Assembly (NCBI GenBank): GCA_028571685.1
Contig: CM053140.1
Location: 147,607,701-147,671,700, forward strand
Source of the DNA: Heterohyrax brucei
Lineage: Eukaryota > Chordata > Mammalia > Hyracoidea > Procaviidae
DNA: 64,000 bases
Direction: 5' to 3'
Shown here: positions 1 to 11,400 of the stretch, piece after piece
How the letters are laid out: each line of letters opens with the position of its first letter
Numbering within the stretch: position 1 is the first letter of the stretch
Notes under the pieces: generated by a model
Databases searched by the model: none
What the model saw: the letters and a program-made list of their open reading frames with translations, nothing else
What the model was told of the DNA's origin: nothing
Position numbers and translations under genes: made by a program

Positions 1-1430
1 ATGAGAGGTTGAGTTCTGCCATCCTTACTTCTAAGGAGCATGCTGACCATACTACTTTCAAGACAGATTTGTTCATTCCTTTGGCAGTCCTAGGTATATT
101 CAATAGTTTTCACCCGCACCATAATTTAAAACCATAATTTTTCCTTAGCTCTTCCTTATTCATTGTCCAGCTTTCACATGCATATGAGGTGACTGAAAAT
201 ACTATGACTTAATTCATGACAAAGTGACATCTTTGCTTTTTAAAATTTTAAAGACAGTTTTTGCAGCACATTTGCCCAATGCAGTATGTCTTCTGATTTA
301 CTGCCTGCTTCTTCCATGGGCATTAATTTGTGAATCCAAGTAAAATGAACCTTGACAACTTCAGTCTTTTCTCCGTTTATCACGATGCTGTTTACTGGTC
401 CAGTTATGAGGATTTTCGTTTTCTTTATGTTGAAGTGCATTTCATACTGAAATCTGTAGGCTTTGATCTTCATCAGTAAGTGCTTGTTCTTTCATTTTCA
501 GCAAGCATGGTTGTACGTGAGTCTTCCTCCAATTGTGATGCTGTATTCTTCTTCATATACTCTGGTTTCTCAGATTATTTCTTCAGCATACAGGTTAAAT
601 AAGTATGGTGATAATTCACAACCTTGATGCAGATCTTTTCCTGATTTTAAACCACACAGTATCTCCACATGCTTTTCAAACAGCTGCTTCTTTGTCTGTG
701 GATAGGTTGTACATGAGCACTATTAAGTGTCCTGGAGTTTGCATTCTTCACAATGTTACCCATAATTTGTCTGAATCCATATTCAGCTAACTGCCAGTGA
801 AGAATCAATTCTAACCCGTAGCAACCCTATAGGACAGAGTAGAATTGGTATTCTCTGCTTTTGGCCAGGATCCATCTGACGTCTGCAGTGATATCCCTGG
901 TTCCATGTCCTGTTCTGAATCCTGCTTGAATTTCTGGTAGTCCCCTGTTACCATACTGCTACAACCACTTTTAAGTTATCTTCAGCAAATTTTGGCTCGT
1001 GTGTTTGTGATATCCATGATACTATTTGATAATTTCCACATTCTAATGGATCTCTTTTCTTTGGAATGGGCACAAATATGGATCTCTTCTAGCTGGTTAG
1101 TCAGGTAGCTGTCTTCCTAATTTCTTAGCATGGATGAGTAAGTGCTCTGGTGTTGCATCTGTTGGCTAAAATGTCTCGGTTGGTATTCTGTCACTTCCTA
1201 GAGTCTTGTTTTTCACCAGTGCTTTCAGTACAGATTGAAAATTTTCACTCAGTACCCTTGGTTTTTGATCATATGCTACTTCCTGAAATGGTTGAAGATT
1301 GACTAATTCTTTTCAGTACAGTGACTATTTCTTCTGTCTTCTTTTGATACTCCTGGGTTGTTCAACATTTTCTCCATAGAATCCTCTAGTATTGATGAAT
1401 GGTTATTGATTATTGCTAGAGAAAGTTTCA
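1..1430 (-). mobile_element. RTE-type LINE, minus strand, runs off the left edge
   Basis: Read on the minus strand, this stretch matches the reverse transcriptase and linker part of the RTE LINE that I associate with elephants. The stretch near 300-460 encodes remnants of a segment also found in the plus-strand RTE copy at 57.6-58.4 kb, including the CTGGACCAATAAGCA-like core. Many stops and frameshifts show it is dead. A short SINE piece interrupts it at 791-846. The boundary near 1430 is approximate. The RTE machinery is the presumed helper for the SINEs here, because both end in the same tail. Confidence 0.7.
791..846 (-). repeat. AfroSINE fragment
   Basis: This short piece of the tRNA-derived SINE in reverse orientation carries the core CCCTATAGGACAGAGTAGAA. 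It lies inside the RTE copy and lacks both SINE ends. Confidence 0.65.
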
Positions 1431-4169
1431 ACATCAATACAGTCCTTGTTTTTCAGTTTTGTAGATGCATAGCCTGAGAAAACTTGTTCACATACACAGG
1501 TAGATGACCCTAGAACACGGTTTATTGTTCTTTTTAAACGAAAATTCACTTAATTCTTTACTTCGCTTCTTTGTCATATGTAAAATTATATCAAATAATA
1601 TTTTTGGAGCTCTGTCAATGGACAACTTAATGAGATTTCATACTTGGCCACTGCTCCCTATTGCCTTAAAGAAAAGACGTCCTAATTGAGAAACTGGAAT
1701 GTTAAAAGTTTTCCCAGGACCTCTCAGGCCCTAGTCATGGTTCAGCCTGAGTGCAGCTCCTGTTACAACTGCTACCCTGCCCACTCAGTAGGTGACCAGC
1801 TGTCAATACATCCACAACCTGAAGAGACAGTGCTGCACCAAGAGCCACAATTGTCTCCAGGTGGCTGGATGAGGGGAAACCAAGCCCCAGATGCTGTTTT
1901 TAAAGTGAAATCACCCCCTTCTGTCTAATCATCACATATAAAATGTAGATATCATTATCTACCTCATAGAGTTGACCCAAGGCTCCTATATCATTTGACG
2001 TGGTATATGTGAAGCTACTTAGGAAACTTAAAAAACGCTATTCAAATGTTAGTTGCCATGTACTGAGAGTACTTGAACATCATCCATCCCAGCACTATTA
2101 ATCTCTTCATGTAAATCAGTTCTGCTTGCAGAACATGAGGTCAAGAAACATGCAACAGTGCAGCCCACCCCTTTAGACCTACTAATACACCTTGCCCTCT
2201 GACACTTGCATCTCCGGCGAGGATCTCATTAATCACTTAAGGTCCCCTAATTTTGATGAACGTTTGGGTATTAAGAGGTGCCTTCTTCAGCAGCATCTCT
2301 TTAATATGTCAGTTGTTTCATCTACAGTGTTGGGTAAGAAGCACTCCTGTCTTTTTCGTTCATCATTATAAATTGGACTGGTTTTAGACAATCTCTTAGT
2401 AAAGAAGGGGGATTGGAAAAATATGGATATACTCAGAGATACAGTGAAGTAGAATACTTATGCAATTCAGCCCATTCACTGAATAAAGCAATGAATAATT
2501 AAGAATTTAAAATAAGGAAGCTTAAGGAAAAGTGGCTAAAGGGCATTTAACAATTCTTTGTATGTAACTTCCTTTGTGGTGTTAATGGTTTATTGTTATT
2601 TAAGTGAAACATGCATAATCAATATTTACATGGTAAGAAATTGAATAAGCAAATAATTCTTAATAGAGACATTTTTGTACCTTGTCGTTTTATTTTCTTT
2701 GCTAGTTCAAAACTCATTTTGATTTATTGACCAAAATTTTGCCTTGAAATGATGCTACATGACAACTCCTATCACTGTCAAGTTTATTGTGTTATATGGA
2801 GTGACAAATTCCTTTCTAAGCTCTAGGGTCAATCAATTTGCACTTTCAAGATAGGATTCAATGAGATTTAATACTGTGCATCCTTATGCAAAGGTTGGTT
2901 AAAGGTGACTGAGTCAGCTGATATTTATTGGGTACTCTCTGCGAGTGTGACACTACAGTGAGTATTACGCATTATGTACTTTATGGACCTGAAGCACTCT
3001 TCAAAAGTAAGACCTACACATTGAAGAAAAAGCAAATCTGGCCATCAGCAGAAGTGGTCCCTAACTTTTATGTATTTATTACTGTAGCAAAATTTTTAAG
3101 CTTTACTTGTACTAAGTCAAATGAAGATGTTAAGTCAAGCTAATGACAAAGAAATAAGCTGGAAATATTGAGAATAATAATATATTAGGAGACTGTATGT
3201 AATGAAATATAGTTGTTCCAACTTGAGCAGTGCACTGCTAAGAATCTATGAAAGCTCAACAAGTAGAATATTTTTCTGATGAAGCCGTTCACGCATCTTT
3301 GATTTCCCCAAATCCTTTTGCAGCAGCACATTGGAAACTGTTTGAGCTCTGATGCCCATCTGAAAATATTTTCTTTGCACAGAAGAAAATGTGTTCTGAG
3401 GCCTTTATTAATGTTTGGGATTTTAAACTCCTTTCTGGTTTTCACTTTTATAGTATCCACAAAATTTAACTTTTCCAAAAGCCTGTAGATGTAGTCCTTC
3501 TTCTTCTTTTTTTCTTAACTGAGTAGAATTTCTAATGTTCTTGTGACAGAGATGAAATATTAGGTGACAAATAATTGCAGTCAGCCTGAAAGATACTTCA
3601 TATCACAGTATACTCAGTTAGGGAAGACAAATATACAAAGTGTATGAATTAAGTAGACCCCAATATCTTTCCAAAGGATTGGAAATTCTCATAATTGTTA
3701 TGTAACATGCAGCATTCTGTCTTTATTGGAACAAGATTGTCTTACGACAGGCCAACAATAACTGGGCATTGATATGTAGTTAATGAACCTGGAAGTGAAT
3801 TAACAAAATTTCTCTCTAGTGAATGTTTTGCTAAAATTTATCAGGGAGCAAAACTGCATTCATTAGCAGAGTAGGTGTTGTGTGTGTGATTGTAAGTAGG
3901 TGAAAAATGTATTTCTCTGTGGGTGTACTTCGATGTATTTCATTCACAGCCTTTCTCTCAGCTCTTACCCTCCTTCCTCATTTCCACCCCCACATCACTC
4001 CTTTTGTCCATCTGAGTATTGCTATCAAGTTTTTACATGTGGATGAGAGGGAAGGAGTGACAGATTGAATGGTTTCATTTTTAGATGGATGTCTGTGCAT
4101 ATGTGAGTTAATCAATATTTCATAGTCTAGGTAAGGGGAGGCCCTTCTTGTCTTAGAGCAAAGAGGACA
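1431..4169. other. Mostly unassigned non-repetitive sequence
   Basis: Apart from a MIR remnant near 1935-2060, I recognise no repeat or gene here. The sequence is AT-rich. Short open frames such as 1686-1928 have no family resemblance. A NF-E2/AP-1-like motif, GCTGACTCA, occurs on the minus strand near 2908-2918. It may be ordinary intronic or intergenic DNA. Confidence 0.5.
1935..2060 (+). repeat. MIR SINE remnant
   Basis: The run from AAAATGTAGATATCATTATC through CTACCTCATAGAGTTG to ATTCAAATGTTAG follows the 3' part of the mammal-wide MIR SINE. It is strongly diverged, as expected for an ancient repeat. Confidence 0.6.
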
Positions 4170-4440
4170 TTATGCTCTGTGTGGGCAGCTTAACTACCAT
4201 TAATGTTAATGAAAATCAAGCAGGCAAAGCCCCTTTCTCGAGTTGATAACATGCTGCAGTGGACATCGTCGTCAATTATGCATCAGCTCTTAATCATCTT
4301 GGGAAGCCGGAGAGGTAAATCCCGCTGCTGAGCCACAGCACCTAATGTGGGGATTACTGCCCAGCATTAGGATCTGAACTTAAAATCTTAATTCTTTCTT
4401 GTCTTTCGAACTTATTCTACTACTGTTAATTAAGTCACAT
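4170..4440. other. Candidate conserved non-coding element
   Basis: This repeat-free block is rich in homeodomain-type TAAT cores: TTAATGTTAATGA, CAATTATGCATCA, CTCTTAATCATC and TGTTAATTAAGTCAC. It also retains TCGTCGTC. Such a mix, with no transposon similarity and no useful open frame, is typical of developmental enhancers that stay conserved between mammals. This is a judgement on composition only, and no alignment was possible. Confidence 0.35.
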
Positions 4441-4736
4441 ATTACCCCAGGGGGTGAGTAAATCTGTGTGTGTTTGTATATGTGGTGGTGAGGGGGTAAA
4501 GATAAAGGAACACTGACAGTGAAGAGGGAAAATACTCTGCATTCATATTTTAGGGCTACAAAACTGTGTAGCTCGTTGTTCCAAAATCTTGAATTGGACT
4601 ATGTCACTTCAGATATGAGATCTTTCATGTGGTCAATATTTTTAATTCCAGGCATGAAATAGCTACCGTGGAAAGGTTTTTTGCTTGTTTAGCTAAACAT
4701 GTCTTCACTTAACAAACATTTATGAAAACTATTGAT

Positions 4737-4908
4737 GGAATCCTGGTGGCATAGTGGTTAAGTGCTATGTCTGCTAACTGGAAGGTTGGCAGTTCAAATC
4801 CATAAGACAATCCTTGGAAGCTCTATGGGGCAGTTCTGCTGTGCCCTATCAGGGTCCCTATGAGTAAGAATCAAACTGACTGCAGTGTTTTTATTTTTGT
4901 TTTTTTTA
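4737..4908 (+). mobile_element. AfroSINE, near full length
   Basis: The copy starts at GGAATCCTGGTGGCATAGTG and shows box-A-like TAGTGGTTAAGTG and box-B-like GCAGTTCAAATCC. It runs to a T-rich tail after TATGAGTAAGAATCAAACTG. The pattern is a tRNA-related head, a body and an RTE-like tail. Confidence 0.85.
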
Positions 4909-5113
4909 AAAAATTATATGCCACATAGTAAGAGCTAAGGATAATTAAAGCTAAGTTTTCATCATCTAGAAACCCCTTGATTAGTTGCAGAGATTGACAC
5001 ATAAACTGGCATTTTAAAATGTTATGAACAGTTCAGTTTGGTAGAGCTTAAGTTTGAGGGTGAGAATGACAAAAGATGAGGCTGGAGAACTAATGAGAGA
5101 ACGTGTATACAAG

Positions 5114-6376
5114 ATACGACAATCAAGTTCACAAACTTGCCACCATGTGCTTATATTCGCAGCACTGTACAAACAACCTGGTAAGGTTTTGTAACCTCTG
5201 TATAGAGATTTCTCAAAGCTGTGTTTACGTTGAATGTGTGGTGGTACCTTGCTAAGTGGTGTTCATTATTGTTGCTGCATAATTTTATGCATTGTTGCGA
5301 GAATGTTGGAGCTTGCATTAGAGCAATGAATGAACATTAAATTTCTTGTTAAACTTGGCAAGAGTGGAAGTGAAATCAGGGACATGTTAGTTCAAGTTTA
5401 TGGGGGTAATGACATGAAGGCAGTGTACAAACAGATTACATGATTTTCTGAGGGGACAGAAAGTGTCACTGGTGAAGAGAAGACATGGCAGCCGGTAATG
5501 AGTCGTACTGATGAAAACATTGCAAAACTTCTTTGAATTCTACTTCAAAATCGTTGGTTGACTGTGAAAAGCATAGCAGACCAAATAAACATCAATAGAG
5601 GAATAGTTAGGAAAATCTTAACTGAAAATCTTGACATGAGAAAGGTGTGCGCAAAAATCGTCCCAAAGGAGCTCACCGATGAACAAAAGCAAAGGGAAGT
5701 CGAAGTTTGCCAAGGCCTTTTGGAGAGGCAAGATGATGTTTGGGGTCGTGTTATCACTGATGATGAAACAGGGGTGTAGCAATGCAACTGTGAAACAAAG
5801 TGTCAAGGTGTGCAATGGAAGTCAGCCAATTCTCCAGAACCAAAAAGTTCCGTCAGTCCAAATCAAGAGTCAAAATTATGTTGCTAACCTTTTTCATATC
5901 AGAGGGATTGAATTTGTACCAGCTGGACAAACAATTAACCAAGTGTACTACTTGGAAGTGCTGAAAAAGGCAGTGTGACAGTTAGATGAAAATGACCTGA
6001 ACTTTTCCCCACCAGCTCATGGCTGTTGCATTACGAAGCACCCGCTCATACAGCACTGTCTGTGAGGGAGTTTTCAGTCAGCAGACAAGTAACTGTATTG
6101 GAATACCCTCCCTACTCACCTGATCTGGCCTCGACATTTCTTTACCCAAAGATAAAGGAAATATTGAAATGAAGAAATTTTGATGACATTCGGGATATCA
6201 AGGGTAATATGATGGTAGCCCTGATAGCCGTTCCAGAAAAAGAGTTCTAAAGTTGCACTGGTCTGGGGGCACAGCTTCCCAAAGGAAGTACTTCAAAGGT
6301 AACCATAGTGATATTCAGCAGTGAGGTATGTAGTTCTTCTTCTAGCATGAGTTCGATAACATAATTGTCAGGACTC
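5114..6376 (+). mobile_element. Mariner DNA transposon, nearly full length, inactive
   Basis: The element is about 1.26 kb. The ends carry related inverted motifs: ACAATCAAGTTCACAAACTT on the left, and GAGTTCGATAACATAATTGTC on the right. Between them lies a broken mariner transposase. Its conserved blocks include the helix-turn-helix stretch ending in IRDMLVQVYGG, then MRKVCAKIVPKELTDEQKQ, the first catalytic segment VITDDETGV (the family usually has DETW) and a late PPYSPDL block. A stop directly follows the DETGV segment and later frames are shifted, so no functional protein can be made. The first two acidic positions are still visible but the reading frame is lost. This is the only copy here with both halves of the gene and is the type that could once have mobilised the shorter derivatives. 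Confidence 0.85.
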
Positions 6377-8111
6377 ATATTTATTCCAATATACAGTCAT
6401 TGAAATTCTACTAGATTTACTGAAATAGAAAGATGCCCCTAACCTGCAATTAAGTGACAATACATTACCAAACTTCATTTGTGACATGCCCCCACTTTCT
6501 GTAAAATTACCTGTGTGTGTGTGCACAAGAATGTTCATGTCTGTCTGTAATGGTGTCTAGAAGGCCTTTCAACCAAATAGTAGAACAGTGCAAAATAGGA
6601 TTGCAGGTGACTTTTACTTTTTCTCTTTATTTATCTATGTTGTTTTGAAAATTCAAAATAGACATCATATATCATTTATTTACTTTTTAAATAAGTGAAA
6701 CATTTGCTATGCTTATGGGGAAAGAAAAACAGCAGTTTCCGCTTCCTTCCCCCCTACCCCGGCCCCCCTGCCACGAGTCAAAAATGAGGAGGACTCGGTG
6801 ACCAGTTGTATACAGATAGACAAAGAGAAGAACGATGGTCAGGGCTGACTTCCAGCTCATTCATTCCTGCAGTTCTCTGGTACGGGGTGAGATGTAACCC
6901 TCCTTCCAGTCTCTTCCCTTTTCCTTCACTGTCATACTTCTTTCTTTGCCATTTCTCATCCTAGAGTCTGTGTTCCCCCCAAGCTCCCTAGAATTCTTAT
7001 TTTACTGCTAATAACCTCTCTGGATCTTCTGTCTTGTTTCTGAATACTCTCTCCACCTACTTTCCCTAACTGAGTAACTAAAGAGTAGACAGATGAGAGA
7101 TGTCATTGGCAATGATGGACCAGAATATTCTTACATCAGCCTGAGTTGTTTCAATGCCAGTGTGTGTTGAGGGTTCCAATCTGCAGTCAGAGAAGAAGCA
7201 GAGTTACCAAGAGGTTTGTGAGAGACGCAGTACTAGGTGGATGGGTCTTACGAAGTTCCAGTAGCCATGAGGTCCATGAATAGGGCAAGGATTCCCAGAG
7301 GGTTGTAAGGTTTAGGGAGAGATAGGCAAGTGCCCATCCTCACCTGGACTGACATTTAGGCCACAAGCAGGAGGCTGAGGAGTGGAGCAATGGCCAGTCC
7401 TAGTTAACAACATAAGATAAACTAGAAATTCATTCTTTTTCTGTATTGCAGTTTTGCCTTCCAAGTGATTTTTTTTTTAAATTCCAGGGTGTTCAGATAC
7501 TAGTCTGCGAGTAAATACTGTCTGTACAAATGTAAACATTAAGTGTAATGCCTCTTCAAAGGTCAAGAAACGTAAAAGTTTGATGTCTGGGACGTGTCTG
7601 CTTCTTGAATCTTATTTTCTAAGGCCACCCCTCTCCAGACTCCTTCTGTGGCCTTTTGGTCGTCATCAAGATCTTTGCCGTCTGAGGCTGACTCAGTCCA
7701 GGCTTCAAGGGCCAAGGCATTTCTTAGTATGCATTGAACTCCTGCCCAACTATTGTTTCACACTATTATTGTCTAAAAGACAACATGTACTAGAAATGTG
7801 AAGCAGGAAATGGCCATCTGACCTTATTACGTTAGAAGAAATTTTCCAGAGTACATACGCTGATGTAATTATTTTAAGAAATTTTTTCCTTAAAATGGTT
7901 TGTAGCCAGAACTTTGGAACAACTGTCTTCACTCAGATGAGCATAGCCTATAGCTTATTATCTCCCTTTTAGCGAATAGAACACTGTAACTGGCACAGTA
8001 CTTTTTACATTATTTTCTAAAACTATTTGAGAGAGTTCTTCTTGTCTGATTGCTTTATATGGGTGTGAAGTATATGTATTTGTCTGTCTCATTTTTTAAA
8101 TTTTCCTTTCA
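6377..8111. other. Unassigned sequence
   Basis: I recognise no repeat family or gene. It includes a C-rich tract near 6745-6770 and pyrimidine-rich stretches around 6895-7060. Open frames such as 7580-7801 lack any recognisable domain. Confidence 0.4.
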
Positions 8112-8303
8112 GAGTTGTTAATTTATTTGACACAGAAGATTTCCCTCCATACTTAAAAGCCGAGACCACAGATCCTTTGCACTTCTGCCACAGTTCTGTG
8201 TTTTATACAACAGCCTCTAGACAGCAGCAGGCAACTTCAGTACACAATGGTCAGTGGCTTCGTGTTCTTGCAGCGCTTACAAGGGCTATCTCTCAGCCTA
8301 ACT
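8112..8303 (+). other. Possible terminal coding exon, unidentified
   Basis: A strong-looking 3' splice site (TTTTAAATTTTCCTTTCAG) ends at 8111. One frame stays open for about 63 codons from it, to a TAA at 8301-8303. The predicted peptide has a natural composition and ends in LTRAISQPN. Before that it contains FDTEDFPPYL, then FCHSSVFYTT, and then GQWLRVLAAL. The same frame is also open upstream of the AG to about 8058, and such a length arises by chance at a few percent per frame. I do not recognise a protein family. It could be a last exon, an exon remnant or chance. Confidence 0.22.
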
Positions 8304-8770
8304 AATCTCTCTCTTTTTGAAAAATTTTGGTCCTGCCCCACCAGCACCAAGCCAATGTTTTGAAATGACTGGAAATCCTGTACTTATTGAAGGGGTAAGG
8401 ATTAAAGCTTAAACTGCTATTAGGAGGAAGGAGAGAAGAACTCGTACAAAATGTGTTCCTTTTTTTCTCTTGAGGAAGTGAAAAGCAATGAGCTGTACTC
8501 TGAAAGAAAGGAAACAGTAATTGTTTTTCCCTACACTGCAAACCTCTGTTTTAGAGCACTGTAGAAACCAACCAGTTATTTGCTCTCTAGTTTATTAAAA
8601 TGCGTTATTTATTTAAGTATCAAGAAGCATATGTCCTAACTCAAGTATGAGCATGTGTCTTTTTCTTTTGTTTTTAATCTCTGATTTATCTGAGTTTTGC
8701 TTCATATTCTTAACATCTTACATCTGTTGGAATCCTGATCTTTGACAACCTATGCTCCACTTATCTGATA
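8304..8770. other. Unassigned sequence after the possible exon
   Basis: I recognise no repeat. If the exon were real, this would be its 3' untranslated region. No canonical AATAAA was noted. TTTATTAAAATGCG near 8590 is only a weak variant. Confidence 0.3.
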
Positions 8771-8939
8771 ACCAAACCAAACCAAATCCACTGCTGTAAA
8801 CTCAATTCTGACTCATAGTGACCCTATAGGACAGAGTAAACCACCCCCTAGAGTTTCCAAGGAGCGCCTGGCAGATCTGAACTGCTGACCTGTTGGTTAG
8901 CAACCATATCACTTAACTACGATGGTACCAGGGTTTCAA
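8771..8939 (-). mobile_element. AfroSINE, near full length
   Basis: This is a reverse-oriented copy with the ACCAAACCAAACC tail at the left, the GACCCTATAGGACAGAG-type core, and TACCAGGGTTTC, the complement of the SINE head, at the right. Confidence 0.85.
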
Positions 8940-9924
8940 TAGGCATACTGTTTGCGTTGTTCTTTTTCACCGGACAACTTTGCAGAATCTCCCAAACTCT
9001 TTTGTCTAGTTAAAATGTTTTCACTCTTAGCATTCTTTTTAGTGTCAAATTGAACTTCTTTACTCTAGCGCACATGGCACAGATTCTGGGTAGATTCTTA
9101 AGTGTAACTGTAAAGAGCGAATAACTGATGTGGCGCCAAGTTTGGGCTATGTCTTACCATGGCCCCACACAACCAGGTGAAAAGGGAAAAATTCACTTAG
9201 TCTATTGTTTTATCTGCCTGGCTCCAAACAACCTATATGACTGTTCTGGGAGATTTTCTCTTGTTGAATTCACTGTGTCTATATATTTTAATGTACATGG
9301 ATGGTTGAGTTTTCACTGTGTTGCAATACAGGAAAAAACTTTTAAGTGAGAAATCATTTTATTTAAAAAGAAAGAAAGAACGCCATTTCAGAAACAAGTG
9401 AGGTCAATGGGCATCTTGTTCTAGCGAGGAGGAGGTGGTGAGGCCATCAGAATCAGAGGAAGTTCTATGTCAGAGGGCTCTGTGCACATTTTCCTGAAGT
9501 GCCTTGTTGTTTGTTAGTTACCTCCTAGTAGATTCTGATTCATGGCAACCCTGTGTGAAATGCCTTGATTATGTGTAGATATGATGTTATTTTACCAAAT
9601 CATAATGTTATGTTTTGACCTCTGTCATCTTAAATTAAAAATATCAATGAATATCATAAATATGGCAAATCTTTATTTTCAAAGATTCTTCTTCCTCTTC
9701 CACCAGTCTCTAACAGGTTGAACTTCATCCTTTACAGAAACCTCTGTAGCTGCCAGACTCTTGTCAAAAAAAGAAACATTAGTTTTGAAAGCTACTGCCC
9801 ATTCACCAGAGAGAATCTCTGAGTCATCTTAAAGTTTTCCCGCAAACGCAGCAGTACAGCAAAGCTCCTGCCCAGATGTGTGTATGCTGGAGCACCCAGG
9901 TAAGTCAGGGCAAAAAGCCGTGCT
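8940..9924. other. Unassigned sequence
   Basis: Apart from the small SINE fragment at 9505-9560 nothing is recognised. A frame at 9128-9349 is open but has no family resemblance. Confidence 0.4.
9505..9560 (-). repeat. AfroSINE/RTE tail fragment
   Basis: TTGTTGTTTGTTAG followed by GATTCTGATTCATGGCAACC matches the reverse complement of the shared SINE/RTE tail. The rest of the element is missing. Confidence 0.5.
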
Positions 9925-10006
9925 ACTGGTGGGGCAGTTCTTCTCTGACCTGTAGTGTCTCTGAGTCGGAATCAACTCAGTGGCAGTGGGTTTGGTTTGG
10001 GTTTTT
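9925..10006 (+). mobile_element. AfroSINE, 3' half only
   Basis: The copy covers GGGGCAGTTCTTCTC to GAGTCGGAATCAACTCAGTG, followed by a GGTTTGGTTTGGG tail. The tRNA-like head is absent, so it is 5' truncated. Confidence 0.7.
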
Positions 10007-10617
10007 ATCAAGTGACAGAAAGAATGGGAAAGCTGTCACATAGTATACTCCTGTGCCTCAGGTGGAAACTATCTGCAAAGCCTAAGAAACTTGACATTTG
10101 GCTTCTCCTTCCTCAGTTTGTGTATTTCAGGTTTGGATTAAAATGTCCCCTGGATTCCAGAAAACCTTTAGAAACTATGCAAAGAAGAGTAGCTTTCAGT
10201 AGTCAAAACTAAGATTCCCCTAATACAACTTCTCCTTTCCTGTGAATTCAGAGGACAGACTTTACCAAAGGCCTGGTGCTAAATCAATCATCATCATATG
10301 TTCTCACTATATTTTTAGTCCTTCCTAAATGCAAATAGAGGAGGGCATTGAAAAGTAAATGCTTAAGGATTTTGTCTGGGAGAATACGGAACTGATCTCT
10401 AAATAAAAAAATAATGGTCAATTTGTAAAGATAAAAGCATAATTTAAATACTTATTAAGTGTCTGAATTTTTTAGAGAAAAAATATAACTGCTATTTATT
10501 TTTCAGAATGGAGTTACTACTACAAAATGTGAGAGAGTACTGAAAACCTGTGAGATGAGAGCACATTATCTTTATTCCCAAGGTATAACTGATAAATGTG
10601 AATATACATATACCCCC
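10007..10617. other. Unassigned sequence
   Basis: I see no repeat or gene signature. It is AT-rich towards the right. Confidence 0.4.
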
Positions 10618-11081
10618 CCATCATCCTAGAAAAAGGGCTACATACCTCACTCCTGACTATCAATCAGTACAGTTACCTTTGAAATATCCTCCTTGGGAAG
10701 CTAGGTACTGATGCTAATGCCTAGATAACCCTTCAAAGTAATTTTGGAGCTCTTTCTGGAATGGCCACTGTGCCACTGTACACACTGTCTACTTACCTGA
10801 TCTGGCCCCCAGGGACTTTTCTCTTTACTGGAAGATGAAGGAAATATTGAAAAGAAGACATTTTGATGACATTCAAGACATCAAGGGTAATACAATGACA
10901 GCTCTCTGATGGCCATTCCGGAAAAGGAGTTTCCAAATTGCTCTGGAGGACGGACTAGGCACTGGTGTCAGTGCGCAGCTTCCCAGAGGGGATACTTTGA
11001 AGGTGATGGTAGTGATACTCAGCAGTGAGGTATGCAGCACTTTTTCTAGGGTGAACTCGTGACTTTAATTGTCAGATCTCT
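10618..11081 (+). mobile_element. Mariner derivative with long inverted arms
   Basis: The left arm, from about CATCCTAGAAAAAGGGCTAC to CTCTTTCTGGAATGGCC, is the reverse complement of the right end (GGCCATTCCGGAAAAGGAG to CACTTTTTCTAGGGTGAA). Between them is the late transposase part, beginning near CTACTTACCTGATCTGGC. The terminal inverted repeat survives only on the right. This copy lacks about 110 bp in the middle compared with the related copies at 35.5 and 54.8 kb. It encodes nothing intact. Confidence 0.75.
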
Positions 11082-11244
11082 TTGTTTTGTGTGTGTATGT
11101 GTGTATAAAGATATACAGGAGACTGAGAATCCTGAATGCCATTGAAGAGAAGAATTGATGGCCTAGAAGTAAGCAATACTTTGTACAGTTTATGTTTTTA
11201 TAGTACCAGAATTTTTGTGTTCATACGTGTTTTGGTTGTTGCTG

Positions 11245-11400
11245 CATTTGTCGGGTGCTGTCGCATTGGTTCTGAGCTGTAGTGACCTTACAGGACAGAG
11301 TAGAACGGTGCCATAGAGTTTCAAAGGAGTGCCTGGTGGATTTGATTTGCCAACTTTTTGATTAGCAGTCTAGCTTTTAACCACTACACCACCCGGGACC
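11245..11400 (-). mobile_element. AfroSINE
   Basis: A diverged reverse copy is seen: GTCGGGTGCTGTCGCATTGG, TACAGGACAGAGTAGAACGG, and a head complement ending CACCACCCGGGACC. Confidence 0.8.

Noticed and set aside
1686-1928. 80-codon open frame with cysteines
   Set aside because: There is no start context, splice site or family resemblance; it probably arises by chance.
4745-4810. tRNA-like box A and box B motifs in SINE heads as a tRNA gene
   Set aside because: They recur in about 30 diverged copies with SINE bodies and tails; no cloverleaf tRNA with its own ends is present.
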